From: JAICLK01 sp035478715
GTDB lineage: Bacteria; Patescibacteriota; Saccharimonadia; Saccharimonadales; UBA4665
Reading direction: 5' to 3'
Length of the DNA stretch: 28,355 bases
Assembly: GCA_035478715.1 (NCBI GenBank)
Contig: DATIJK010000085.1
Location: 1-28,355, forward strand
The number at the start of each line of letters is the position of its first letter. Within the stretch, counting starts at the first letter, position 1. The notes under the pieces were generated by a model. The model saw only the letters and a list, made by a program, of their open reading frames with translations, did not search any database and was not told the origin of the DNA. The position numbers and the translations under genes are program-made. This document shows positions 13,256-21,280 of this stretch, in pieces.

Positions 13256-15193
13256 CTAGGCGATTCTAGCCAAATCTAACATCGTATTGATCAATTCGGC
13301 GTGACTCCATACTAAAGGCGTAACGCCTAATGCATAGCCTGTTTCCGGATCGTACTGTTCACTGAGTGCGCCGCTCGGCCATGATCGTTTGAGCGCCCAC
13401 GTCACGAGTTCCTGCGCTCGATCTGACTGATCGGTACTATTGTAATACTGCGCAAGCCATAGGGATGTTACGATCCAAGGATTTCCTTTATATTGCGGCT
13501 TGTTCAAAAAATACTGGTCGTTTTCGTATCGAATTACACCGCCGATGGGCGACGTATTTAAAAGCCGCTTTTCAGTATGCGCGACGGTACTTTTTAATCT
13601 ATCATCATCCAGCGGTAATTTAGCAAACATGTATAACCCATACATGCTCGAGATATCGAGCGTATCATCGTGCTGCAAACTACCGTCTGCCTGGAGCAAA
13701 AAGCCCTTACGGAAATAGCCGTCCGGATGATACAACTTGTCGAGGTTTTTGCACATTTTGGCAGCAGCATGTCGCCAATGGATTACGTCAGCCTGTGATC
13801 GCTCCAACATGTCTGCGAATTGAGCAGCGATTTCAAGAGCTGCTATCACCGTGCAAACCGTGTATGTAGTTGTAAGGAATTTTTCTTCCCAAAGGTCGTA
13901 ACTCGCATGCGGCAATCCAGTTTCTTCATCAACGAAATTACTCAGAAAATTCGCACAAGGGTCGATGAAACTATCAAACATGTTTTCGATATATGACCGG
14001 TCTTTGCTAACCCGATAATATTCGCCAAGCATAAAGATTACACTGGCAGTTTCGTCTTCCTGAATTGCCAATTCTTTCGACCTTCCATGAATCAAAGGAT
14101 GCCACGTACTGCCAATGGCACGATCAGGCTGATATTTATGCATCACGTAACCGTCTGGGTGGCGAGTATCTCGTATGAAATCAAAGAAATTCTTGGCTTC
14201 TTCGAACAATCCCAGCCTGATTAACGGCCACACTGCATACGAACCATCTCGTGGCCAACAGTAGCAATAATAATCACGTCCATAGTTGAAAATGCTTGAA
14301 TCGCCACTGGCTAATATGGATCCGCGCTCGTCGCAGTGCGCTTTGATAATCAGCATACTTTTTCGCAAGGCACGTTGCTCCGTATCACCAAGTGACCGTA
14401 GATTTTCCCGGTCAGGCTTTACCCAGTCACGCCAGTGTTCCCGTGTTTTGGCCAGCCGGTCATCAAGCGGGTAATTTTTGAAGTGATTGTGAATTACCTG
14501 AGCATCTGACTGGCTGTCTGCGACTATCACCCAATAATCTATACCGAACGAACCGTGCGCATCGACTTCCTGCCTGAACCTGATTACACTGTCTACGCCG
14601 CCGTGTTCTACCGCGTTGCCTGACAGTTCACCGTCTTCGGCGTCGATGAAAGTGCCGACTTTACCTTCGATGTTATAGTTGCCGACAGCATACTGATCGA
14701 ACTGGCCGTCATTTGCAATTTTTCCGGCGATGAGAATACAACAGCGGCCTTTGTAATCAAGTATATAATTGTCGTCGGGCACATACATCGCCGTGTCCGC
14801 CCGACCGGCTCGGCCGATTTGAAATACCTGATGCATGAATAGCCTGATATCACGTTTCTTGTCTGCATTGTTTATGATTTTGATACAGCGGATCAACGAA
14901 TTGTATTCGATGTCGACAAAATCTTTAAATTGTAATTCGACCGCAAGCTCATCAGAAATCATGGAAACATTGCTTACAAGCGCATCATCATCGAAATCTA
15001 CTGATATCTTCCATGATCCGTCGTACGTCCAGCGGAATACTCCGTCAATCCATATGCCGATTTTGTGCTGGCTGCTGCGGGCATTGGTGAGGTTATCGAG
15101 CCCGACGTACGGGTAATAGAAGTCATGGACTTGTCCGATTTCATCGAGCCCCACGAACATCTGACCGTTGCTTAATACTACCGGGCGGCCCAC
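13256..15193 (-). CDS. GH15 family glucoamylase/glucodextranase-like hydrolase
   Basis: 645 residues. Releases glucose from the non-reducing ends of alpha-glucans, by family. An N-terminal beta-sandwich domain (to about 255) precedes the (alpha/alpha)6 barrel: NYGRDYYCYCWPRDGSYAVW (about 303-322), HPDGYVMHKYQPDRAIGSTW, and QEDETA (379-383) with the general acid Glu. The C-terminal WSHAEL has Glu633, the expected general base. No signal peptide, so it acts inside the cell. The GTG at 15193 is the start, just five bases after the GH57 stop. Third gene of a GT4-GH57-GH15 operon, which together points to synthesis and breakdown of an internal alpha-glucan. Trehalase activity, known in some relatives, cannot be excluded. 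Confidence 0.92.
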   Translation of the reverse strand: MGRPVVLSNGQMFVGLDEIGQVHDFYYPYVGLDNLTNARSSQHKIGIWIDGVFRWTYDGSWKISVDFDDDALVSNVSMISDELAVELQFKDFVDIEYNSLIRCIKIINNADKKRDIRLFMHQVFQIGRAGRADTAMYVPDDNYILDYKGRCCILIAGKIANDGQFDQYAVGNYNIEGKVGTFIDAEDGELSGNAVEHGGVDSVIRFRQEVDAHGSFGIDYWVIVADSQSDAQVIHNHFKNYPLDDRLAKTREHWRDWVKPDRENLRSLGDTEQRALRKSMLIIKAHCDERGSILASGDSSIFNYGRDYYCYCWPRDGSYAVWPLIRLGLFEEAKNFFDFIRDTRHPDGYVMHKYQPDRAIGSTWHPLIHGRSKELAIQEDETASVIFMLGEYYRVSKDRSYIENMFDSFIDPCANFLSNFVDEETGLPHASYDLWEEKFLTTTYTVCTVIAALEIAAQFADMLERSQADVIHWRHAAAKMCKNLDKLYHPDGYFRKGFLLQADGSLQHDDTLDISSMYGLYMFAKLPLDDDRLKSTVAHTEKRLLNTSPIGGVIRYENDQYFLNKPQYKGNPWIVTSLWLAQYYNSTDQSDRAQELVTWALKRSWPSGALSEQYDPETGYALGVTPLVWSHAELINTMLDLARIA

Positions 15194-15197
15194 CGCG

Positions 15198-16406
15198 TTA
15201 GAGCTCCACCCCGCTTTTGCTGAGTCGGAACCGCAGGTCGTGGTACGCGTTCATGAAATTCATGAAAGCTTCGTAGGGAGTATCGTAGGGACTGAAATAA
15301 GCGTGCACATCACCGTCATTAAACCATTTAGTACACATGTAATAGAAGTGGTCGGATGTCTGTAGCTTGCGCCAATCATTTATCAGATGCTTGTCTTTAG
15401 TATTCAGGATCTTATCCTGGAGATCATACAGGCTGGTGATTGCTGACGTCTGCATAGTATTGCCGAGCCAGGCCGTCAAATCGCGCTCTGTGTCGGCCCA
15501 TGTTACGGTATATGGCATATCAACCTTGTCTTTCGCCTCGAATGAATCGCAGACTTCCGACACCGTCATGAACGTGTTGCCTTCTGTCTTGAGCCATTCT
15601 TTTGGTAAGTGTTTCAAAAATTCGAAGATACCGGTATCGTCCCATTGATGCTCACCGAATGTTTCGTAATCCATGAACAAGTCAAAATTCGTGGCGTTAG
15701 AATCAGAATTGAGCCAGTGGGTAAATTTATCAGCCGTAAGTGGCCACTCGGCCCAGCTGCGGTTACCGAATCGGAAGGCAATATCGTCGCTCAATTTGTA
15801 ATTTTTAAGCAGTAATTTTATATTTTTGGTATAAGTCGGCTGATACACGAAATTTGCGTTCCGCCAGCCCAAAACCTTGTCCCAGCCTTCTGCCAGGATA
15901 CCTTTGTAGCCGGCATTATCAGCCCAGTAGGCAAGATCGTTGTTGTAAGCCAATTCGGTGTTACGGAATACAGCAGGTGTCTGTCCGAATAATTTCTGCA
16001 CTTTTTCGCGGTGCATATTCACTTGCGTTTCGAATTCTTGGCGCGAGTAAAAGAATGCGAGTGAGTGATGATACGTTTCACCAACGATTTCTACTTGGCC
16101 GGTCTCTACCAAATCTTTGAATGATTTCAATGCTTCCGGTGACCATTTTTCAAGTTGCTCAAGCACAGTGCCGGTAATTGACAGACTCAATTTAAATTCG
16201 GAATTCTGTTTTAAAAGCTCCAAAAGCTTGCGGTTTGTCGGCAGATAAGATTTTTCGGCGACTTTGTGGATGATGCGTTCGTTACTGGTCTGCGAATCGT
16301 ACGAGCTATCGAAATAATTGTGGTCTTCGCCGGCATCAAACACGGTGTAATGACGAATCCTGTATGGCTGGTGTACGTGCATGTACAGCACAATGGCTTT
16401 ACTCAT
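15198..16406 (-). CDS. GH57 family alpha-amylase/glucanotransferase
   Basis: 402 residues. GH57 enzymes hydrolyse or transfer alpha-1,4-glucan chains with a retaining mechanism. Visible signatures: HVHQPYR (10-16), GETYHHS (109-115), FRNTEL with the nucleophile Glu151, and FMDYETFGEHQW with the acid/base Asp246. The C-terminal helical region follows. No signal peptide, so cytoplasmic. It overlaps the upstream GT4 gene by four bases (16403-16406) and is followed five bases later by GH15, so the three are one operon. Whether it acts as an amylase, branching enzyme or 4-alpha-glucanotransferase is not decided by what is visible. Confidence 0.93.
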   Translation of the reverse strand: MSKAIVLYMHVHQPYRIRHYTVFDAGEDHNYFDSSYDSQTSNERIIHKVAEKSYLPTNRKLLELLKQNSEFKLSLSITGTVLEQLEKWSPEALKSFKDLVETGQVEIVGETYHHSLAFFYSRQEFETQVNMHREKVQKLFGQTPAVFRNTELAYNNDLAYWADNAGYKGILAEGWDKVLGWRNANFVYQPTYTKNIKLLLKNYKLSDDIAFRFGNRSWAEWPLTADKFTHWLNSDSNATNFDLFMDYETFGEHQWDDTGIFEFLKHLPKEWLKTEGNTFMTVSEVCDSFEAKDKVDMPYTVTWADTERDLTAWLGNTMQTSAITSLYDLQDKILNTKDKHLINDWRKLQTSDHFYYMCTKWFNDGDVHAYFSPYDTPYEAFMNFMNAYHDLRFRLSKSGVEL

Positions 16407-17617
16407 GCCGCCAACCTCACCAATTGCTTGTTGTATACGCGCATTAATTTGTCGGCAGTTACATCATTGGTTGACATGCGCTCTAGTTCTTCATAAGAAT
16501 TTTTATGCAACTCGTCCCTGAGCGGATCATGGTTCATGACTGACGCGATTTGATTGCCCATTTCGTGGTGGTCCCAATAATCTACTCGAAGTGCGTTGCG
16601 TACGACTTCGGCAACGCCGGTTTCTTTGCTGACCAACACCGGCGTTCCGTATCCGATTGCTTCAAGCGCTGTCAATGCGAATGGCTCGGTAGGCGAGGGT
16701 AATACGAACAAATCACCGACCGCAAATGCGTCACGCCAGTTTTTGCCTCGTTGAAATCCGGTAAATAACACTTTGTCGCCAATCCCCAAGTCTGCTGCCA
16801 TTTCAATCAGTTCATAATATTGTTCGCCGGACCCCACCAGTAATAAGAGTGATTTCGGCGCATATCTTGTTGCAATACTAAACCCGCGGAGTAAATGTTG
16901 TAAACCTTTTTGTATTGTAAATCTACCAACATTCACAACAACACGGTACCCCTGTTTCTTCATCTCTGTGATGTATGTGTATACATTGTCGCCGTACGCT
17001 GGAACAAGTGCCGTAATATCGATATTGTTATGCACAACTTCGATTTTGTCTTCGGGAATTCCATATTCGCGCATAATGTTGTTTTTGGTCACATTGCTGA
17101 CAGCGATTATACGGTCGGCCATATGTAATCCAAGCTCTTCGATTTCGCGAACCATCGGGTTACCGCCGTAAGGTTGGCCGGATCTATCTGACTCCAGAGA
17201 ATGCATGTGCACAATTAAAGGTTTGCCGCTCACCATTTTGGCACGTACTCCCGCGCGGCACGTCAGCCAGTCGTGGGCATGAATGACATCAAATTCTGCG
17301 ATTTTCACGATTCGCTCTACAGCATCTTCATACATGGTCACCTGGCCGTATAAATCATGCGTGCTTAATTCGCCCGTACTCAATTGATAACGCCAGCCTT
17401 CATAAACGGTGCCCGTAGAAGTCAATTGGACTACGGTTTGGCTGTGCGCTGGGTTTATCTTCATAAAATCGACATCTTTGTGTTCGGCCGTATACGGCAG
17501 AATAAACTCGATGTCGACACCCGCTTTTGAGAGAGCTTTACATAGTCGATAACACTCGACCCCCATACCCCCAGCATTGTGCGGCGGTAGCTCCCATCCG
17601 AGCATCAATACTTTCAT
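16403..17617 (-). CDS. GT4/GT5-like glycosyltransferase (glycogen-synthase type)
   Basis: 404 residues, GT-B fold. The N-terminal MKVLMLGWELPPHNAGGMGV is the glycogen-synthase-like glycine loop. DVIHAHDWLT and VHMHSLESDRSG follow, then AVSNVTKNNI, the nucleotide-sugar half starting at VVNVGRFTIQKGLQHLLRGF, LVGSGEQYYELI, VLFTGFQRGKNW, and the E-x7-E motif EPFALTALEAIGYGTPVLVS near residues 315-335. It probably adds glucose from UDP- or ADP-glucose to an alpha-glucan, given the GH57 and GH15 genes behind it. First gene of the operon. The start has a weak AGAGGG site and a promoter inside an inverted repeat at 17651-17686. Confidence 0.88.
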   Translation of the reverse strand: MKVLMLGWELPPHNAGGMGVECYRLCKALSKAGVDIEFILPYTAEHKDVDFMKINPAHSQTVVQLTSTGTVYEGWRYQLSTGELSTHDLYGQVTMYEDAVERIVKIAEFDVIHAHDWLTCRAGVRAKMVSGKPLIVHMHSLESDRSGQPYGGNPMVREIEELGLHMADRIIAVSNVTKNNIMREYGIPEDKIEVVHNNIDITALVPAYGDNVYTYITEMKKQGYRVVVNVGRFTIQKGLQHLLRGFSIATRYAPKSLLLLVGSGEQYYELIEMAADLGIGDKVLFTGFQRGKNWRDAFAVGDLFVLPSPTEPFALTALEAIGYGTPVLVSKETGVAEVVRNALRVDYWDHHEMGNQIASVMNHDPLRDELHKNSYEELERMSTNDVTADKLMRVYNKQLVRLAA

Positions 17618-17650
17618 TGCCCTCTGTTTTCTAAAGTTTTATTGATTTAC

Positions 17651-17686
17651 GCTTACGATTATATATCGTGAACAGCGTAAGCACAA
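17651..17686 (-). promoter_or_regulatory. Promoter embedded in an inverted repeat (alpha-glucan operon)
   Basis: On the minus strand: TTGTGC (17686-17681), 17 bases, consensus TATAAT (17663-17658). Two inverted repeats surround the -10: GCTTACG (17651-17657) with CGTAAGC (17676-17682), and ACGAT (17655-17659) with ATCGT (17665-17669). A repressor bound to such a palindrome would block RNA polymerase; alternatively the outer repeat is coincidental. The predicted start, near 17651, leaves a ~34-nt leader before the GT4 ATG. Confidence 0.5.
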
Positions 17687-17826
17687 CAGTTTTCAGTAAG
17701 AAAATTAATGATGTTTTAAAAACAATGTGAGATTCATCAATTATTGTCGAAATAATTTATATATTTCCAAATATGATACATTTTACGCAAGTAACATCCG
17801 TCTTCCGCCACGGGATTAATCCACTT

Positions 17827-18912
17827 TTAAAAAGTCGTGTAATAATCTTTTTCGGTTGACAAACATGTTTCCTGAAGATTTGAGTCAAGCGACTTACAAA
17901 ACGCAATAGCCTGCTTGTCGCTGTGGAAATATGATACAAAATCTTTGACGGCGCCGATCACACAATTTTCCCTAGCATCCAGTGTTTTTCCAAGCATACA
18001 CGTTGCTCTTGTCTGACCAACCGAGCTTGTGCTGTTGCCAGAAGCATCACGGCCGAGGCTTTGGTAACACGTATCCTTGTAATTTGGTTCTATAGCACCG
18101 CACTCGTCAAATACTTTTGCAAAATCTTCGCTTGACGCATACAAGGCATGGGAAGTCTGCATCAGATAACATTGCTCTTTATATGTATCGTCGACGGCGG
18201 TGCAGGGATACATCGGATCGTCAGCTTTGAAAAAGCTAGTATGATGATCCGGGTTCACCTCGTCCATGACATTTTCCATGAAGACACCGCCGTAACACGA
18301 TTGCCGCTCCCAGCTATCGAGCAACAAATCGCACATTTTAAGCGATTTGAACAAATCGCTATCGGTCACGTCCATAACACCGTGCCCAAGCCCGTGCACG
18401 CAATTGTAATGGTAAAACGAGTAGGGCTTAGATGCCTTGATACCGGCACAGATGGTCGACAGTTTCGCCGGCAAGTTGGCATAGCCAATCCTTTTCGCGA
18501 TTGATTCCATCACACCGTGGTAATAACCGGACCAGCAAAAATTGTCGCCCTGCGAAAACGCCTTATCGACGTCATCAACTTTATCCGCTTCGGTGCGGCC
18601 GATGACATGCGTCAATTGATGACAATCGGCACGTACGCTTGGGTCAGTCTGATAGGCGGCTTTTAAAGTCGCAAACGTAGCTTTTACGCCCTTGGTTTTT
18701 GTCATAATCTGATACTTCTGCCGTAAGCACTGGACACTTTGCGTATCTGATCCTGTGCATTTATAGGTAAACGTGTCGGTTTGTGCGGTTTCAGCAACAA
18801 CCGTCTTCTTGTTTTGCATATATAAAAGTTGTGCTACGCCAACAAAAATAACCATCGCTATTACTGCGAAAATCGCTTTGTGTCGAATGATTAATTTCTG
18901 TATTTTTTGCAT
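17827..18912 (-). CDS. Membrane-anchored extracytoplasmic Cys/His-rich protein
   Basis: 361 residues, unknown function. One N-terminal helix (about 13-31, AIFAVIAMVIFVGVAQLLY) anchors an outer domain with 16 cysteines, an even number spread over the whole length. Recurrent motifs combine Cys and His: CHQLTHVIGR (97-106), CWSGYYHGVMES (126-137), CVHGLGHGVMD (171-181), CYGGVFMENVMD (206-217), CYLMQTSHALY. The repeated Cys-(x)-G-(x2-3)-HG-V pattern suggests a multi-repeat fold with disulfides or metal or heme ligands. The His-Gly repeats are more regular than disulfide bonding alone would need. Start supported by TAAAAT seven bases before the ATG. No neighbour explains it. Confidence 0.65.
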   Translation of the reverse strand: MQKIQKLIIRHKAIFAVIAMVIFVGVAQLLYMQNKKTVVAETAQTDTFTYKCTGSDTQSVQCLRQKYQIMTKTKGVKATFATLKAAYQTDPSVRADCHQLTHVIGRTEADKVDDVDKAFSQGDNFCWSGYYHGVMESIAKRIGYANLPAKLSTICAGIKASKPYSFYHYNCVHGLGHGVMDVTDSDLFKSLKMCDLLLDSWERQSCYGGVFMENVMDEVNPDHHTSFFKADDPMYPCTAVDDTYKEQCYLMQTSHALYASSEDFAKVFDECGAIEPNYKDTCYQSLGRDASGNSTSSVGQTRATCMLGKTLDARENCVIGAVKDFVSYFHSDKQAIAFCKSLDSNLQETCLSTEKDYYTTF

Positions 18913-18919
18913 CTTTTAT

Positions 18920-18925
18920 ATTTTA
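18920..18925 (-). promoter_or_regulatory. -10 box of the Cys/His-rich protein gene
   Basis: TAAAAT on the minus strand (18925-18920), seven bases before the ATG at 18912. Predicted leaderless message. Confidence 0.5.
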
Positions 18926-18954
18926 TCGCAAAATGGATTTTCGATGATTCCTAA

Positions 18955-19809
18955 TCAAGTAAATGCTTCTTTTATCTTCGGCCGGGTATAGAACACGATC
19001 GGCCCGACCGAAATCAACAAAATATATGCGTCGGTTGCATAGCGTTTTGCTTTCAGTTTACTGTCATTTCCTGCGGCATATCCAGGCTGTGCCTTTAAAT
19101 TATTTATCAGGATTTTTTTCTGTTCGGGCGTATACACTTTGTTCTGATTAGTAGCATCTATGCTGTATTGGATCTGCTGCCTAGATAGCTGCTGGTGCTG
19201 TGCATTGTCAGTCGTACTTTTATGCGTTGCTGCATACAACGATAAAAAACTGACAACTACGATACACAAGGAAGCCGCTGCAATGAAAACATAAACAGAC
19301 CGCGCTGCATCCTTTAATAGCATCATGGCGCTTAACAATACAATAATAAACATAATCACCAGCAAACCAATGAAATCGAGCTGTGAATGGATGACGCGCC
19401 AAACTGAAAATTGAACATATAATGTGAGTAGTTCTGATGCAAGCAAAAATCCGGTAACGATTCTGATAACAAAAATTCTTTTCGGACTGATAAGTGCTTT
19501 ATCTTGTGATGAGTCATGCGCACCGGCCGAATGAGCGATTTGTGCTGATATATCGGCATCCTTCGTAGCTTCCGGATAAATCGCACTTGAAAGGGTCGGC
19601 TTTTGCACCGGTTGAGTTTCGGTAGACTTATTAATGATTTCTGTGCTCTGAGATTTCGCTGGAGCAGGCGGTGATTCGGGTTTTTGGTTTTTCAACTCTT
19701 CAAGCAGTGAAGCCGAGGGTTGAATCACCTTTATTCCGGGCTGGATATGCAATTGCGGCTTAAATGGATCGTCACCGCCAGTAGTATTCTGTTTATTTTT
19801 ATCATCCAT
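18955..19809 (-). CDS. Multi-pass membrane protein with disordered N-terminus, unknown
   Basis: 284 residues. Residues 1 to ~108 are hydrophilic, rich in Pro, Gln, Ser and Lys (for example QKPESPPAPAKSQST), and probably disordered in the cytoplasm. Four hydrophobic segments follow: FVIRIVTGFLLASELLTLYV, FIGLLVIMFIIVLLSAMMLL, SVYVFIAAASLCIVVVSFLS and, after a Gln-rich loop, AYILLISVGPIVFYT. The loop YSIDATNQNKVYTPEQKKIL lies between the last two helices. No family recognised. The start is the ATG at 19809; no clear promoter or Shine-Dalgarno was found. Confidence 0.6.
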   Translation of the reverse strand: MDDKNKQNTTGGDDPFKPQLHIQPGIKVIQPSASLLEELKNQKPESPPAPAKSQSTEIINKSTETQPVQKPTLSSAIYPEATKDADISAQIAHSAGAHDSSQDKALISPKRIFVIRIVTGFLLASELLTLYVQFSVWRVIHSQLDFIGLLVIMFIIVLLSAMMLLKDAARSVYVFIAAASLCIVVVSFLSLYAATHKSTTDNAQHQQLSRQQIQYSIDATNQNKVYTPEQKKILINNLKAQPGYAAGNDSKLKAKRYATDAYILLISVGPIVFYTRPKIKEAFT

Positions 19810-19869
19810 AGTTTGCTTTAAGCATAAGCCAAAGGATAATTCATAGCAATTATTGAAACCGGCTTTAAT

Positions 19870-20763
19870 TTACTGAAGGCTGACGGTAAAACCGGTGGTG
19901 TCGAACCGTTGGGTTCCGACTGTCGAGCAGATCTCAACGCCATATTCGATTTGAGTAGGTACGTCGGTTGATTTAAGCTTGCCCTGTGTCACCAGCCACT
20001 TATAGGCAGCCAGGATATCCACCGATCCCGATTTGACTTGCGTGTCACGGAAGAACATCAGCTCGCCCCCATTGTCATAGAAGTGGTATGGTACGCCGCC
20101 AAGTGTTACTGCAGTTTTTGCTTGCGTTGCCCAATAGCCTGGACCACCGTTCCATTCGTTCCAAATCATAACTTCTTCGCTGAAGTCGTTCATCCAATTG
20201 TCATATGCTGCATTCCAGTTGCCTTGGGGCTGATACTGTTCGGCAAAGGTCGAAGTAATAGACGTGTACTGCGCGATGGTCTTTGTGCCGTTAATTGAGT
20301 ACAAACTGTCCGGATACGTCATCACCTGGCCGCCGTCATCCGGCTGGTTCGATGTTACGTACCAACTCTGTTCACTACATGCGAAAATTGTTTGCGGACC
20401 ATGTAGGTCGTTCCAGGCTTCGTTCCGGACCTGGAATAAGCCATTCGTTCCAATATTGATATCACCTCTGGCCACACTCGTCTGTGCAAACGGATTGTTG
20501 CATACTCCACCACCACCGCCACCCGTCGTCGCAGTGCCAAACTTGACGGCAGAACCGCCGGAGGCAGTTGCATCAGATATCAGCGCAGCTTTTGTCGTCC
20601 GAGTACCGGCTTCTGCTTCGGACCCAGTTGCGAAAGTAGCAGCTGAAGATGTCTGAAGAAATATAAAACCAGCAACTGCCATCAATACAACAAATATAAT
20701 AGCTGGTGTCTTTTTACCTGCGAATAATTTGACTTTTTTTACTTTTTTTACGGCTTTGTGCAT
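19870..20763 (-). CDS. Surface-anchored GH12-like endoglucanase
   Basis: 297 residues. A basic N-terminus and one helix (IIFVVLMAVAGFIFL, 22-36) export the protein. A short segment, EAEAGTRTTKAALISDATAS with GGSAVKFG, resembles the tail of a carbohydrate-binding-like repeat often found in exported CPR proteins. A Gly linker (81-86) leads to the catalytic domain: EVMIWNEW with Glu197, the GH12 nucleophile motif (E-[VIL]-M-[IV]-W), GGVPYHFYDNGGELMFF, SVDILAAYKWLVTQGKL, and IEYGVEICST with Glu277 as acid/base, ending in a beta strand TTGFTVSLQ. GH12 members cleave beta-1,4-glucans (cellulose, xyloglucan). The start has TATTCT seven bases upstream. Assigned from motif order; remote relatives of the clan (GH11-like) cannot be fully excluded. 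Confidence 0.75.
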   Translation of the reverse strand: MHKAVKKVKKVKLFAGKKTPAIIFVVLMAVAGFIFLQTSSAATFATGSEAEAGTRTTKAALISDATASGGSAVKFGTATTGGGGGGVCNNPFAQTSVARGDINIGTNGLFQVRNEAWNDLHGPQTIFACSEQSWYVTSNQPDDGGQVMTYPDSLYSINGTKTIAQYTSITSTFAEQYQPQGNWNAAYDNWMNDFSEEVMIWNEWNGGPGYWATQAKTAVTLGGVPYHFYDNGGELMFFRDTQVKSGSVDILAAYKWLVTQGKLKSTDVPTQIEYGVEICSTVGTQRFDTTGFTVSLQ

Positions 20764-20770
20764 GACTTTA

Positions 20771-20776
20771 AGAATA
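20771..20776 (-). promoter_or_regulatory. -10 box of the GH12-like gene
   Basis: TATTCT on the minus strand (20776-20771), seven bases before the ATG at 20763; no Shine-Dalgarno. No convincing -35. Confidence 0.4.
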
Positions 20777-20869
20777 TTCTCTACGACTATTCTAGCATTA
20801 GCGTTTCTAAAGTATCAATGTACGGAGAATCATTCAACGGCCCTACTCATTCAAGGTTGAGTATTTTCT

Positions 20870-20944
20870 TGGCAGGGGCACGTGGAATCGAACCACGATC
20901 TAGGGTTTTGGAGACCCTTATACTAGCCGTTGTACTATGCCCCT
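20870..20944 (-). tRNA. tRNA-Trp (anticodon CCA)
   Basis: Complete 75-nt cloverleaf read from 20944. Acceptor AGGGGCA pairs with TGCCCCT; D-arm GTAC...GTAT; anticodon stem AGGGT/ACCCT around CTCCAAA (anticodon CCA); T-arm CGTGGTTCGATTCCACG; discriminator G; encoded CCA (20872-20870). Its first 37 nt plus three flanking bases are repeated exactly at 21244-21283. The stop codon of the GIY-YIG gene lies inside its 5' end, so it is transcribed at least partly from upstream, through that gene. Confidence 0.96.
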
Positions 20945-20947
20945 TTG
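20908..20947 (-). repeat. 40-bp direct repeat, copy within intact tRNA-Trp
   Basis: Identical to 21244-21283. It covers tRNA nucleotides 1-37 plus three bases before the 5' end. The two copies are 336 bp apart and bracket the GIY-YIG gene. Confidence 0.97.
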
Positions 20948-21198
20948 GTTGCTGAATTGTTAAGTCGCTGCATCATGGCTTTTGTTGCGGAACGGCTTCG
21001 CTTCAGGGTAGCCTCACGTTGTCGTGCCAATGATTCATCATCATATGCTTCATAATATCGCAATTTAAACGGTTTATGATAGCGAGTTGCGGTAACTTCA
21101 CCGTTTAGATGTTCCATGAAACGCAGTTTCAAATTTGAAGTATAGCCATAATAATGCCATTTTTTATCTTCTGACTCTAGGACGTATACATACCACAT
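20935..21198 (-). CDS. GIY-YIG endonuclease (URI/COG2827 type)
   Basis: 87 residues from the ATG at 21198. MWYVYVLESEDKKWHYYGYT holds the GIY-YIG pair as YVY...YYG. NLKLRFMEHLNGEVTATRYH, PFKLRYYEAYDDESLARQRE and the catalytic-type Glu in REATLKR follow, as in small stand-alone GIY-YIG nucleases. These cut DNA with one metal ion; most stand-alone members have no known role, and relatives act in homing introns and repair. The frame is also open from a GTG at 21240 through a palindrome, but the ATG at 21198 is the natural domain start. The stop TAG (20937-20935) falls inside tRNA-Trp, whose first bases encode the last residues KGA. It lies exactly between two copies of tRNA-Trp sequence. Confidence 0.88.
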   Translation of the reverse strand: MWYVYVLESEDKKWHYYGYTSNLKLRFMEHLNGEVTATRYHKPFKLRYYEAYDDESLARQREATLKRSRSATKAMMQRLNNSATKGA

Positions 21199-21280
21199 GG
21201 CGGCGAATTGTAGTGGAATCGCCCGTGCCTTGCAAGGCACGGGTTGGAGACCCTTATACTAGCCGTTGTACTATGCCCCT
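21198..21280 (-). pseudogene. Remnant copy of tRNA-Trp
   Basis: Read from 21280: nucleotides 1-37 of tRNA-Trp, identical to the intact gene up to and including the base after the anticodon; then a 22-bp palindrome (21243-21222) in place of the anticodon 3' arm, variable region and T-stem; then CGATTCCAC (21221-21213), matching the tRNA T-arm; then 15 bases ending GCCGCCA where the intact gene has CCTGCCA. The acceptor can no longer pair. The last A is the first base of the endonuclease ATG. This copy, not the intact one, sits behind the promoter at 21328-21356. Confidence 0.8.
21222..21243 (-). repeat. Perfect 22-bp palindrome inside the tRNA-Trp remnant
   Basis: CCCGTGCC-TTGCAA-GGCACGGG equals its own reverse complement over all 22 bases. 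It abuts the end of the 40-bp repeat exactly (21243/21244). As RNA it would form an 8-pair GC-rich hairpin with loop TTGCAA. No U-tract. Confidence 0.95.
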
